Below, piece after piece: positions 39,255 through 47,821 of a stretch of DNA of 64,000 bases. Source of the stretch: Maribacter algarum (ex Zhang et al. 2020) (lineage in GTDB: Bacteria > Bacteroidota > Bacteroidia > Flavobacteriales > Flavobacteriaceae); NCBI RefSeq assembly GCF_005885635.1, contig NZ_VATY01000001.1, forward strand, positions 1,736,001 through 1,800,000, read 5' to 3'. The notes under the pieces are model-generated. The model was not told the DNA's origin. It saw only the letters and a list, made by a program, of their open reading frames with translations, and made no database searches. Position 1 is the stretch's first letter. Every line of letters begins with the position of its first letter. A program made the translations under genes and the position numbers.

Positions 39255-39290
39255 ATAAAAAAAGCGACCCCATTCATTTGAGGTCGCTTA
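39255..39290 (-). terminator. Intrinsic terminator of rng
   Basis: On the minus strand: AAGCGACC, a 12-nt interior, GGTCGCTT, then a run of T. It lies 23 nt beyond the rng stop and just upstream of recX. Confidence 0.8.
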
Positions 39291-39312
39291 AATTTTAAAT
39301 AGCCGTTGAGGC

Positions 39313-40860
39313 TTAATAAATGGTTTTACCGTCTTTATCCTTAAAACGATATTCGAGATACGTGTAGGCATCTCTAGGTTGTATTTTGATCCACTTTTTG
39401 TGTTCCATAAACCACTTGGAACGCATAGATGGGAAGCCTTTCGTAATATAGGCAGCAATAAACGGATGTATATTTAGCGTAATACCATTATTTGCTTTAG
39501 GACCCTTTAAAAGGCGTTCTAGGTCGGCATTAATCTTGTCTACTAAAACAATTGGAGCTTCAACCTCCTGGCCGTTACCATTTGGATTTTCCTCTGTTGT
39601 TTTAATATTCATTTCGGGCCGAACCCTTTGTCTAGTAATCTGTATAAGTCCAAATTTACTCGGAGGTAGTATTTTGTGTTTGGCGCGATCATCTTTCATT
39701 TCATCACGAAGATGATCAAAAAGTTTTCTTCGATGCGGTGCTTTTACCATATCGATAAAATCTACTACTATAATTCCTCCCATATCACGCAAGCGCAATT
39801 GTCTTGCGATTTCAGAAGCTGCCAATAAATTTACTTCTAAGGCAGTATCCTCTTGATTTTTGGCTTTGTTTGAACGGTTACCACTGTTTACGTCTATAAC
39901 GTGCAAAGCTTCGGTATGCTCTATAATAAGGTAAGCACCCTTACTCATAGTGGCAGTACGGCCAAAAGAGGTTTTAATTTGTCTTTCTATTCCAAATTTT
40001 TCAAAAATAGGAATAGACGAACTATACAGTTTTACTATTGATTCTTTGGCTGGTGCAATTTCCAGCACGTAATCTTTAATTTGGTTATAAAGCGTTTTGT
40101 CGTCTACATGTATTCCTGTATAGGAATCGTTAAAAACGTCTCTTAAAATACTTGAAGCCCTATTGAGTTCTACAAGTACTTTAGAAGGGGTTGGCGCTTT
40201 ATATAATTTCTTGCACATTGCTGACCATTTGTCAAGCAAGTTTTCTAGATCTTTGTCCAGTTCTGCTACTTTCTTGCCTTCTGCAACTGTTCGGATAATT
40301 ACTCCAAAACCTTTTGGCTTAATACTTTTTACAAGCCTTTTTAATCTGTCTTTTTCTTGTCTACTAGCAATCTTTTGAGAGACTGATACGCGATCAGAAA
40401 AAGGTACCATGACCAAATAGCGCCCGGCTAATGAAAGTTCGGAGCTTATTCTTGGTCCTTTGGTTGATATGGGTTCTTTAACAATTTGCACTAATAAAGA
40501 TTGGTTGGCTTTAATAACATCAGTTATTACACCATGCTTATCGATATCTTTTTCAGTTGGGAAGTTTTTCAGGGAATAATCTCTTAATTTTCCTGTACTC
40601 ACTTGCTTAATGAATTTTAGCATTGAAGATAATTGCGGCCCAAGGTCATGATAATGCAAAAAAGCATCTTTTTCATAACCCACATTAACGAAAGCTGCAT
40701 TCAGGCCGGTAACCGGTTTTCTGACTTTGGCGAGAAATATATCACCAACTGAGAAATCGTTATTGTCCTCTTCTTTATGTAATTCAGTAAGTTTCCCATC
40801 TTTTAGTAAGGCAAAATCTACGGCATCAGAACTAGATCTTACGATTAATTCTCTATTCAC
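39313..40860 (-). CDS. rng: Ribonuclease G/E family protein
   Basis: 515 residues. An S1-like RNA-binding segment near the N-terminus (VGDIFLAKVRKPVTGLNAAFVNVGYEKDAFLHYHDL) is followed by the catalytic domain with the metal-site motifs VIDVNSGNRS and GGIIVVDFIDM. The length fits RNase G rather than the scaffold-bearing RNase E, and the Zn-link CPxC motif of E. coli RNase E is not visible. It cleaves single-stranded AU-rich RNA in rRNA maturation and mRNA decay. It is third in a HU - small basic protein - rng series, after a hairpin that may reduce read-through. Confidence 0.94.
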   Translation of the reverse strand: MNRELIVRSSSDAVDFALLKDGKLTELHKEEDNNDFSVGDIFLAKVRKPVTGLNAAFVNVGYEKDAFLHYHDLGPQLSSMLKFIKQVSTGKLRDYSLKNFPTEKDIDKHGVITDVIKANQSLLVQIVKEPISTKGPRISSELSLAGRYLVMVPFSDRVSVSQKIASRQEKDRLKRLVKSIKPKGFGVIIRTVAEGKKVAELDKDLENLLDKWSAMCKKLYKAPTPSKVLVELNRASSILRDVFNDSYTGIHVDDKTLYNQIKDYVLEIAPAKESIVKLYSSSIPIFEKFGIERQIKTSFGRTATMSKGAYLIIEHTEALHVIDVNSGNRSNKAKNQEDTALEVNLLAASEIARQLRLRDMGGIIVVDFIDMVKAPHRRKLFDHLRDEMKDDRAKHKILPPSKFGLIQITRQRVRPEMNIKTTEENPNGNGQEVEAPIVLVDKINADLERLLKGPKANNGITLNIHPFIAAYITKGFPSMRSKWFMEHKKWIKIQPRDAYTYLEYRFKDKDGKTIY

Positions 40861-40878
40861 CTGAATTTATTTATACTC

Positions 40879-40896
40879 ATCCGTCAGTTGACGGAT
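40879..40896 (-). promoter_or_regulatory. rng: Perfect palindrome in the rng leader
   Basis: ATCCGTCA, GT, TGACGGAT: an 8-bp perfect inverted repeat with a 2-nt centre, 19 nt before the rng ATG. It could be an RNA hairpin in the leader or an operator. Confidence 0.5.
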
Positions 40897-40981
40897 AAAT
40901 GGATTAAACAATACATAAACAGGCGTATTCACCTGCCGAAATCCACTTTTGGAATTTCTATGTCAATGAACGTATAAAGTG

Positions 40982-41008
40982 AAAAAGTAGTTATAACAAC
41001 TACTTTTT
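40982..41008 (-). terminator. AT-rich hairpin overlapping the small basic gene's stop
   Basis: AAAAAGTAGTT, loop ATAAC, AACTACTTTTT: a perfect 11-bp stem ending in T5 on either strand. On the minus strand it contains the last codons and TAG stop of the 29-residue gene, so it may end that transcript or act as an attenuator before rng. Confidence 0.6.
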
Positions 41009-41089
41009 CTTGTGACGGTTAGCTCTTCTACGCTTCTTGCGTTTGTGAGTAGCTACCTTATGTCTTTTTCTTTTCTTACCACTCGGCAT
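41000..41089 (-). CDS. 29-residue Lys/Arg-rich protein (AURKAIP1/COX24-like)
   Basis: ATG at 41087-41089, stop TAG at 41000-41002. The product starts MPSGKKRKRHKVATHKRKK and ends RRRANRHKKK; about two thirds of its residues are Lys, Arg or His. Such peptides are conserved at this place in Bacteroidota and resemble the C-terminal AURKAIP1/COX24 domain of mitochondrial ribosomal protein mS38, so a ribosome-bound role is likely. It lies 27 nt after HU on the same strand and is too short for a 60-codon ORF search. Family recognition is from memory; the composition and the intact frame are seen directly. Confidence 0.8.
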   Translation of the reverse strand: MPSGKKRKRHKVATHKRKKRRRANRHKKK

Positions 41090-41116
41090 AAAGGGTTACT
41101 TTTTATGATTAGTATT

Positions 41117-41407
41117 TTATTTAACTTGAACGTTGCTCTTAACACCTTCAACAAAAACCTTCGCAGGTTTAAATGCCGGTATGTTGTGTGCAGGTATTTT
41201 AATTGTTGTGTTTTTCGAAATGTTTCTTCCTGTTTTTTCGGCTCTAGTTTTAATAATAAAACTTCCAAAACCTCTGAGGTAAACATTATCTCCACTTTCT
41301 AAAGAAGATTTCACTTCTTCCATAAATGATTCTACTGTTGCTTGTACATCACCTTTTTCAATTCCCAGTTTATCTGAGATTTTCGATACAATTTCCGCTT
41401 TCGTCAT
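41117..41407 (-). CDS. hup: HU family DNA-binding protein
   Basis: 96 residues. MTKAEIVSKISDKLGIEKGDV starts the helical body; GDNVYLRGFGSFIIKTRAEKTGRN gives the beta arm, and IPAHNIPAFKPAK the tip and closing strand (Pro in NIPAFKP). It bends and packages DNA as a dimer. A -7 element lies about 38 nt upstream. The gene leads the HU - basic peptide - rng series on the minus strand. Confidence 0.94.
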   Translation of the reverse strand: MTKAEIVSKISDKLGIEKGDVQATVESFMEEVKSSLESGDNVYLRGFGSFIIKTRAEKTGRNISKNTTIKIPAHNIPAFKPAKVFVEGVKSNVQVK

Positions 41408-41444
41408 CTTTTAAATTAAGTTTTAGGTATAAAATTTTGGCGTG

Positions 41445-41452
41445 CAAATATA
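41445..41452 (-). promoter_or_regulatory. -7 element upstream of HU
   Basis: On the minus strand TATATTTG followed by C: exact TAnnTTTG match, leader about 31 nt. No TTG at standard spacing. Confidence 0.5.
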
Positions 41453-41584
41453 TAAATTTAATTTATTCTTTTAGTCTTAAACAACTAATTTTAAGTGAAT
41501 TCATTAGGCTTTTGGTGTTAAAGTTAAATTTTCAAAATTCTAGTGAAATTGAGAAGTCTGAAAAGAATTCTATTAATAATCCCT

Positions 41585-41592
41585 TACTTTTG
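41585..41592 (+). promoter_or_regulatory. mutY: -7 element upstream of mutY
   Basis: TACTTTTG, exact TAnnTTTG match, 19 nt before the mutY ATG at 41612. The -33 element is unclear. The 204-nt gap between HU and mutY holds this and the HU element. Confidence 0.48.
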
Positions 41593-41611
41593 ACAGAACG
41601 ATTTCGCGTTA

Positions 41612-42670
41612 ATGACTTTTTCCCAAAATATTCTTATCTGGTACGCACAAAATAAGCGCACTTTACCCTGGCGCCGAACTAGAGACCCATACAAGATTTG
41701 GCTTTCAGAAATTATGCTACAACAAACTCGAGTGGTACAAGGAACTCCTTACTACTTAAAGTTTGTTGCTAATTTTCCCACGGTATACGATTTGGCAGCC
41801 TCATCAGAAGAGGAAGTCTTAAAGCTTTGGCAAGGTCTTGGTTATTATTCAAGAGCACGTAACTTGCATGCTACCGCAAAAATGGTAGTTGAAGAGTATG
41901 AAGGAAACTTTCCAAATACCTATGAAGGACTTTTAAAACTAAAGGGTGTAGGGGATTATACGGCCAGTGCCATTGCCTCGATTTGTTTTGATGAAGCACA
42001 ACCGGTAGTAGACGGAAACGTTTATCGTGTTCTAGCTCGTTACTTTGGCGTTGATATAGCGATCAATAGTACTGAGGGGGTCAAGTATTTTAAAGAACTG
42101 GCACGTGAAGTGATGGATACAGAAAATATTAGGGACTACAATCAGGGTATCATGGAGTTTGGTGCAATTCAATGTGCTCCGAAAAAGCCATACTGTCTGC
42201 ATTGTCCTTTAAATGAAAGTTGTGTTGCTTTGCAAGGAAATAAAATCGAGAAACTTCCGGTGAAATTGAACAAAACCAAAGTACGAAATCGATACTTCAA
42301 CTATTTGGTGCCAGTTATTGAAGCTAAAGACGGCGATCTGAGAACAGTACTAGCCCAACGAAAGGGCAAAGGGATTTGGCAAAACCTATGGGAATTTCCT
42401 CTTTTAGAATGTCAGGCAGAAGCGAATTTAGAGAAGGTAAAGCAGTTTTTGCCGGAGATTTTGGAATTGAAAGATATACCCGAAGTGACTCCTTTAAATG
42501 AGCAATTAATCGTTCATAAATTGTCTCATCAGCATTTACATACCCGTTTTTGGAAAGTAAAGACCAAAACAGATTTGACCAATTCTATTCCAATCAAAAA
42601 TCTTGAAGATTACCCTGTTCCCGTCCTGATTGCCGATTTTATAGAAAGACTTAAAAATTCGTATTTTTGA
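41612..42670 (+). CDS. mutY: A/G-specific adenine glycosylase
   Basis: 352 residues. Catalytic Glu33 (SEIMLQQT), helix-hairpin-helix LKGVGDYTASA (about 110-120), catalytic Asp134 (PVVDGNVYRV) and the 4Fe-4S motif CAPKKPYCLHCPLNESC are intact. A Nudix-like C-terminal domain follows, used to recognise 8-oxoguanine. It removes adenine mispaired with 8-oxoG. First gene of the mutY-ssb-gldE-gldD arrangement that is conserved in flavobacteria. Confidence 0.95.
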   Translation: MTFSQNILIWYAQNKRTLPWRRTRDPYKIWLSEIMLQQTRVVQGTPYYLKFVANFPTVYDLAASSEEEVLKLWQGLGYYSRARNLHATAKMVVEEYEGNFPNTYEGLLKLKGVGDYTASAIASICFDEAQPVVDGNVYRVLARYFGVDIAINSTEGVKYFKELAREVMDTENIRDYNQGIMEFGAIQCAPKKPYCLHCPLNESCVALQGNKIEKLPVKLNKTKVRNRYFNYLVPVIEAKDGDLRTVLAQRKGKGIWQNLWEFPLLECQAEANLEKVKQFLPEILELKDIPEVTPLNEQLIVHKLSHQHLHTRFWKVKTKTDLTNSIPIKNLEDYPVPVLIADFIERLKNSYF

Positions 42671-42762
42671 ACTATATTATTGTTCTTTTTGGAAGACTAG
42701 ATATGTCTTCTATGGAGCGGTTAGATAAAGGTATTCTTCTTAATTGAAAAACAATATTAACC

Positions 42763-43221
42763 ATGAGCGGAACTCTAAATAAAGTAATGTTGATAGGGCA
42801 TTTGGGCGACGAAGTGAAAATGCACTATTTTGATGGTGGAGGTAGTATTGGCCGCTTTCCTATTGCCACTAATGAGAGCTATACGAACAAGCAAACCGGT
42901 GAACGGGTTACGAACACTGACTGGCATAATATTGTGGTACGTAACAAAGCTGCTGAAATTTGCGAGAAATACCTTAGTAAAGGAGATAAAATCTATGTTG
43001 AAGGGCGTTTGAAAAACCGACAATGGCAGGGTGAAGACGGTAACACCCGTTATTCCACTGAAGTACAGGTGCAAGAATTTACTTTTTTATCGACAAAGAA
43101 AGAGAGCATGGCCAATGCCCAAACAAATGCTCAGCCACAACAGACTCAGGTACAAAAGCCTGCTGCGACTAATGAAATTCCTCAGGCGACCCCTACTGAG
43201 GAGGATGATTTGCCATTCTAA
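42763..43221 (+). CDS. ssb: Single-stranded DNA-binding protein
   Basis: 152 residues. The OB fold is at residues 1-110 (LNKVMLIGHLGDEVKMHYFDGG, TDWHNIVVRNKAAEICEKYLSKGDKIYVEGRL). A Gln-rich linker leads to the acidic tip EEDDLPF, the standard SSB tail that recruits repair and replication partners. It coats single-stranded DNA as a tetramer. Located 92 nt after mutY. Confidence 0.96.
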   Translation: MSGTLNKVMLIGHLGDEVKMHYFDGGGSIGRFPIATNESYTNKQTGERVTNTDWHNIVVRNKAAEICEKYLSKGDKIYVEGRLKNRQWQGEDGNTRYSTEVQVQEFTFLSTKKESMANAQTNAQPQQTQVQKPAATNEIPQATPTEEDDLPF

Positions 43222-43246
43222 TTAATTGAATTTTAAATAATAACTA

Positions 43247-44575
43247 TTGGACCCTGACCCCCTTAGTTTTCTTCCAGCTTATGTAGTTTTTGATGGTGCT
43301 TTTGCACTAAAAGTAGCTGTTTTAGTACTACTGCTTTTTTGCTCCGCATTGATTTCTGGAGCAGAGGTTGCCTTATTCGGACTTTCGCCTACTGATGTGA
43401 ACGAAATGGATAACCAAAAAACGACAAGAGGTTCTATTATTGTCAAGCTTTTAGAACGACCGAAAAAGTTATTGGCCACAATTTTAATAGCTAATAATGC
43501 AATTAATATCGGTATTGTTTTACTATTTAACGCTATTGGCGACACTCTATTTTCAGACATTACTTATAAGCTTTTTGACTTTGTTTCTGTTCGGTTCTTG
43601 CTTGAGGTGGTGCTTATTACCTTCATGATTCTGATGTTTGGAGAAATACTTCCTAAAGTATACGCTAATAGAAATCGAGTAAGCTTTTCACAATTCATGG
43701 GGTACCCTCTCAAAGTATTGGATTTTGTTTTTTCCCCGTTGAGTCTACCGATGCGTTCAGGTACGACTTTTATATATAACAAATTGGGAAAAGAGAAATC
43801 CAGCCTAAGTGTTGACCATCTTTCACAGGCCTTAGAGCTAACAACTGAAGGAGATACGACCAAAGAAGAACAAAAAATTTTAGAGGGCATCGTTTCTTTT
43901 GGAAATACGGATACCAAACAGGTGATGCGCCCTCGTATCGACATTTTTGCCTTGAACGAAGGAATGAAATTTCTTGATGTTTTGGAAGAAATAAAAAAAC
44001 ACGGTTACTCTAGAATACCTGTTTTCACCGAAAGTATTGATACTGTTCAAGGAGTTCTTTACGTTAAAGATATCTTGCCCTACATTGACCGAAAAACGTT
44101 TAATTGGATGTCTTTGATTCGTGAACCTTATTTTGTTCCGGAGAACAAAAAATTGGATGATTTGTTGTCGGAATTCCAAGAGAAGAAAAATCACCTTGCT
44201 GTTGTTGTGGATGAATATGGAGGTACATCGGGAATTGTTACCTTAGAAGATATCATAGAAGAAATTGTCGGCGATATTAGCGATGAATTTGATGATGAAG
44301 ATCTGGTATTCTCAAAATTGGATGATTTGAATTACGTTTTTGAAGGAAAGACGGCGTTAAAGGATTTTTATCGTGTCGTCAAAATTGAAAATCAAGAAGA
44401 GTTTGAAGACCAAAAAGGAGAGTCAGAGACCATTGCCGGATTCGTTCTCGAAATAGCCGGAAGCTTTCCAAAAAAAGGCGAAAAAGTACAATTTAATGAC
44501 TACCAGTTTAAAGTAGAAAGCTTAGATAAAAAGAGATTGAAGCAAATAAAAGTAACGTTGCCAAATGAGAACTAA
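43247..44575 (+). CDS. gldE: Gliding motility-associated protein GldE
   Basis: 442 residues from a TTG start. An N-terminal DUF21/CNNM membrane domain with three to four helices (LVLLLFCSALISGAEVALFG, LLATILIANNAINIGIVLLF) is followed by two CBS domains (MRPRIDIFALNEG, HLAVVVDEYGGTSGIVTLEDI) and a CorC/HlyC-type C-terminal domain. The protein is related to CorB/HlyC ion-transport regulators. In flavobacteria it assists gliding and stabilises GldD. It overlaps gldD by 11 nt, so the two are co-translated. Confidence 0.93.
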   Translation: MDPDPLSFLPAYVVFDGAFALKVAVLVLLLFCSALISGAEVALFGLSPTDVNEMDNQKTTRGSIIVKLLERPKKLLATILIANNAINIGIVLLFNAIGDTLFSDITYKLFDFVSVRFLLEVVLITFMILMFGEILPKVYANRNRVSFSQFMGYPLKVLDFVFSPLSLPMRSGTTFIYNKLGKEKSSLSVDHLSQALELTTEGDTTKEEQKILEGIVSFGNTDTKQVMRPRIDIFALNEGMKFLDVLEEIKKHGYSRIPVFTESIDTVQGVLYVKDILPYIDRKTFNWMSLIREPYFVPENKKLDDLLSEFQEKKNHLAVVVDEYGGTSGIVTLEDIIEEIVGDISDEFDDEDLVFSKLDDLNYVFEGKTALKDFYRVVKIENQEEFEDQKGESETIAGFVLEIAGSFPKKGEKVQFNDYQFKVESLDKKRLKQIKVTLPNEN

Positions 44576-45131
44576 AATAATACTTGCTTTCTTAGGATGC
44601 GCCTTTTTTTTCAATGGATGTGGTGAAGAGAACGTTTTGCCAAAACCTAAGGCAATGTTACGTTTGGAATATCAAAGACCAACTTCGGAACCCGTAGACA
44701 CAGAATATTTCACCTTTGATTCGAATTTAGCGGCGCAAGTTGTTAAGAAAAACCGCAGGTCGATAATTGTTGAATATCCTGAGATGAAGGCTGCAATATT
44801 TTTGAGTTATCGAAATGTTCGAAATGATTTAAATAAATTAATTAGAGATGCACATAAATTGAGCGGAGAGCACGCTGCAAAAGCGGATGGGATTCAGCAA
44901 AAGATCTTTGAAAACACTGAAAACAAAGTTTATGGGGCTTTTTACGAAGTGAGTGGTGATGCCGCTTCGCAGGCCCAGTTTTTTGTAACTGATAGCCTTA
45001 ACCATTTCGTGACAGGGGCCTTGTACTTCAAAACAAAGCCGAATTATGATTCTATTTATCCTGCGGCAAAATATCTTCAAAACGATATGGGACGGATTAT
45101 GGAATCACTTAGATGGAAAGACAAAGATTAG
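44565..45131 (+). CDS. gldD: Gliding motility lipoprotein GldD
   Basis: 188 residues. Signal peptide with lipobox FFNGC, then PKPKAMLRLEYQRPTSEPVDTEYFTFD, characteristic of GldD. The protein is required for gliding and for type IX secretion in Flavobacterium johnsoniae. It is encoded with gldE (11-nt overlap) and in turn overlaps the next ORF by 19 nt. Confidence 0.93.
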   Translation: MRTKIILAFLGCAFFFNGCGEENVLPKPKAMLRLEYQRPTSEPVDTEYFTFDSNLAAQVVKKNRRSIIVEYPEMKAAIFLSYRNVRNDLNKLIRDAHKLSGEHAAKADGIQQKIFENTENKVYGAFYEVSGDAASQAQFFVTDSLNHFVTGALYFKTKPNYDSIYPAAKYLQNDMGRIMESLRWKDKD

Positions 45132-45760
45132 ATTTAAAATACCTCAAAAAAGTAATTGTAGTACTTGTCGTTCTCGTATTGGGGAGCACCTGGTTAATGG
45201 AATTCTTTTTTGATGAGAAGTATACTGCGCCAATTTATACATACGTTGAATTCTGGCTGTATATTATAACCCCTTTTGTAATTTGTATCATTATCTACAG
45301 TTTAAACTCTTTCATGGACACGGATAAAGCTAATCGAAAGTCAGATAGACGTGAATTCATTAAGGATTTTAAATCTCAATCACGAGCAATAAAGGTAAAT
45401 TTTGAAGACTGCGATATTGATCATCATGAATATGAAAAAGAAATAATATTGCGAAAGGATACGCGCTATCAAGAGAGAATAATAGTCCGATATTCAGAAT
45501 GTAAAATTAAGTACGTTGTCCTTGAAAATGACTTACCCATTCTTTACGAATCTCCTACTCTCTATATGGAATTGATTAACCTCAGGTATAAGTTGTATCA
45601 GCAAAAAGAAACTACAATCTATATTGATGAAAGGGAAGAAGAGCGATTTATATTTGAAGATGGCAAATCATATGAACTTGATGAAAAGGCAAATCCTTTT
45701 TATTATTTTGATATTGAATTTTTGGGTGAATCTGTTTTAGAGCGCCCCAAAGCGGAGTGA
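45113..45760 (+). CDS. Two-span membrane protein of unknown function
   Basis: 215 residues. Two transmembrane helices (VIVVLVVLVLGSTWL and FWLYIITPFVICIIIYSL) precede a charged C-terminal domain of about 150 residues with several beta-strand-like stretches. It overlaps gldD by 19 nt, so it is probably made with gldE and gldD, but I do not recognise a family and cannot say it takes part in gliding. Confidence 0.68.
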   Translation: MERQRLDLKYLKKVIVVLVVLVLGSTWLMEFFFDEKYTAPIYTYVEFWLYIITPFVICIIIYSLNSFMDTDKANRKSDRREFIKDFKSQSRAIKVNFEDCDIDHHEYEKEIILRKDTRYQERIIVRYSECKIKYVVLENDLPILYESPTLYMELINLRYKLYQQKETTIYIDEREEERFIFEDGKSYELDEKANPFYYFDIEFLGESVLERPKAE

Positions 45761-45857
45761 TTAAGAGAATTAGGGAATACTATTTTAGAGACAATACAAA
45801 CTAACTAACTTTCATCGCTATGAATTTTCCTATTTTTATGGAAATCTTTGATTGATT

Positions 45858-46901
45858 ATGAACGTATCTGATGAGCTATTGTTCTTTTTTAGCGCCTTAG
45901 GTGTTTTCAATGCCTTGCTAATCAGTTTTTATTTTTTCTTTTTTAAAAAGCCCAAGAATGTTTCCAACTTCTTTTTAGGGCTCTTACTCTTAATGCTTGC
46001 AATTAGAGTAGGGAAATCGGTATTTTACTATTTCAATGATGACCTTGCGCAAATATTTATTAAGGTTGGTCTCGCGGCTTGTATATTAATCGGCCCAGCG
46101 CTCTATTTTTATATGAAATCTTGTGTACGGTCAGATTCTAAAACGCGCTTCTGGACACTTCACTTTTTGGTATTGCTGACCTTATCTATTTTAGTAGGCG
46201 TTTCGTTCCCAGAAACGCATGACCCATGGGTTATCGGCCGCAGCCTTAGTTGGGTTGAAATAATCTATTTGGTTTGGTTAGGCTATATCCTTGCATCGGG
46301 TTGGGTTATTAGGAGTACAATCAATAAATTATTCAATAAGAACGAGAAACTGTCTGATTTTGACTTTTGGGTGTTGAGCGTTTTTATAGGTAATGTAATC
46401 ATTTGGGTTGCCTACAAAACCTGTTCTTATACTTCCTATATAGTGGGGGCATTATCATTCTCCTTCATTTTTTATTTACTATTTCTTTTGATTCATTTTC
46501 GAAGAACTAAAGGTGCTATTTTTGATAAGAACCATAAGTACTCCAATAAGAAAATAGAAGCAGCTGAAGCTGAAAACCTCGTAGAACAATTGAACCATCT
46601 AATGGTGAACGAGAAAATTTATACTGATGCGGATCTTAAGCTTTCCGATGTAGCAAGTAAAATGAATATTCTACCTCATACACTCTCTCAATTGATTAAT
46701 GATAATTTGGGGAAAAGCTTTACCTCCTTGGTCAATGAGTATCGTGTTCAGGAGGCCAAAAACTTGATTCAATCAAATACTCATATTAAATTGGAGGCCG
46801 TAGGTTATGATTGTGGCTTCAATTCTAAATCAACCTTTTATTCAGTTTTCAAAAAGATGACGAAGACTACACCCGCGAAATACAAGGAAAGCATTTCCTA
46901 A
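45858..46901 (+). CDS. AraC-family regulator with seven-helix membrane domain
   Basis: I start at the ATG 45858 (MNVSDELLFFFSALG); a TTG six bases earlier is also in frame. 347 residues: about seven hydrophobic helices fill residues 1-215, then a cytosolic AraC/XylS domain with two helix-turn-helix units (LKLSDVASKMNILPHTLSQLIN and IKLEAVGYDCGFNSKSTFYSVFKK). The layout implies a membrane-bound sensor that binds DNA directly. The likely targets are the genes just downstream, since a long inverted repeat lies between it and them. Confidence 0.86.
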   Translation: MNVSDELLFFFSALGVFNALLISFYFFFFKKPKNVSNFFLGLLLLMLAIRVGKSVFYYFNDDLAQIFIKVGLAACILIGPALYFYMKSCVRSDSKTRFWTLHFLVLLTLSILVGVSFPETHDPWVIGRSLSWVEIIYLVWLGYILASGWVIRSTINKLFNKNEKLSDFDFWVLSVFIGNVIIWVAYKTCSYTSYIVGALSFSFIFYLLFLLIHFRRTKGAIFDKNHKYSNKKIEAAEAENLVEQLNHLMVNEKIYTDADLKLSDVASKMNILPHTLSQLINDNLGKSFTSLVNEYRVQEAKNLIQSNTHIKLEAVGYDCGFNSKSTFYSVFKKMTKTTPAKYKESIS

Positions 46902-46967
46902 AAATTCCTTAAATCCCTTCCCAATTTATAAATCCGTACTCCAGATTTATAAGTAAGACCTACTTTC

Positions 46968-47004
46968 ATTTTGATTCAATATAGTATTGTTATTGAATCA
47001 AAAT
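46968..47004 (+). promoter_or_regulatory. 14-bp inverted repeat upstream of the DJ-1-like gene
   Basis: ATTTTGATTCAATA (46968-46981), 9-nt spacer TAGTATTGT... centre, TATTGAATCAAAAT (46991-47004): both arms match perfectly. It sits 9 nt before the ATG at 47014. It may be an operator for the adjacent AraC-type protein or a leader hairpin. Confidence 0.65.
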
Positions 47005-47013
47005 AGCCTTAGC

Positions 47014-47799
47014 ATGAAAAATACTATGTACGCACTTTTTGCTATCCTTTTTCTACTTGTAGGATGTAAGCAAAATCCAGAAAAATTAACTAGCAAAACT
47101 GAAATTACCCAGCAAGCAGAACGAATTTTGTTTATTGTTTCGAATGCCCATTTTTATGGAGATTCTGATATCGCTGCTTCGAATCACTTTTCTGAAATAG
47201 TTCAAGCTTATGAAGTCTTTAAAAAGAAAGGTTATTCAATCGATTTTGTTAGCCCTCAGGGTGGGGCAATTCCCATTGGTTATATCAGTACTTCAGATCC
47301 GCTTCAAAAGAAATACATTTATGATAATGAGTTTATGGATGATTTGGAGACAACAAAAAAACCAACTGAAATTGTGGCATCTGATTATAAGGCGGTGTAT
47401 TACGGAGGAGGTGGAGCTGCAATGTTCGGAGTGGCTGAAAACGAGGCCATCCAAAAAATAGTAATGGAATTGTACGAGCAGCACAATGGAATAGTCTCAG
47501 CCATTTGCCATGGCACCGCTGGTATAGTAAACCTCAAGACTCAGTATGGTTCTTACCTATTTACTGGGAAAAAAGTAAACGGGTTCCCTGATATTTTCGA
47601 AAATAAAGATGCTGAATATTACAAGACCTTCCCTTTTTCAATTCAAGAAACCATCAATAAAAGAGGTGGCGATTTTCAATTTTCCGAAAAAGGTTGGGAC
47701 GGTTTTTATCAGGTGGATGGACGTTTGATTACGGGTCAAGATCCATCTGCAGCAGCTACTGTTGCAGAAAAAGTTATTGAAACATTACAACAATCATAA
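47014..47799 (+). CDS. DJ-1/PfpI family lipoprotein
   Basis: Start chosen at ATG 47014 because it gives a signal peptide and lipobox at once (MKNTMYALFAILFLLVGC); the TTG at 46987 would lie inside the inverted repeat. 261 residues. The class I glutamine amidotransferase-like core shows the nucleophile elbow AICHGTAGIV (Cys) and GGGGAAMFG. Related to Hsp31/DJ-1 proteins, which include glyoxalases and chaperones; here it is exported and lipid-anchored, which is unusual for DJ-1 proteins of cytoplasm. Substrate unknown. Confidence 0.83.
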   Translation: MKNTMYALFAILFLLVGCKQNPEKLTSKTEITQQAERILFIVSNAHFYGDSDIAASNHFSEIVQAYEVFKKKGYSIDFVSPQGGAIPIGYISTSDPLQKKYIYDNEFMDDLETTKKPTEIVASDYKAVYYGGGGAAMFGVAENEAIQKIVMELYEQHNGIVSAICHGTAGIVNLKTQYGSYLFTGKKVNGFPDIFENKDAEYYKTFPFSIQETINKRGGDFQFSEKGWDGFYQVDGRLITGQDPSAAATVAEKVIETLQQS

Positions 47800-47818
47800 A
47801 TCATCAAAAAACGAACAG
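47798..47818 (+). repeat. Leader repeat copy 1
   Basis: AAATCATCAAAAAACGAACA followed by G. It is identical, except for one base (C here, T there), to 49996-50016, in front of the paralogous gene. Confidence 0.6.
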
Positions 47819-47821
47819 GAC

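Noticed and set aside
41012-41302. 96-codon plus-strand ORF between rng and HU
   Set aside because: It is antisense to HU and to the basic 29-residue gene and has no coding character.
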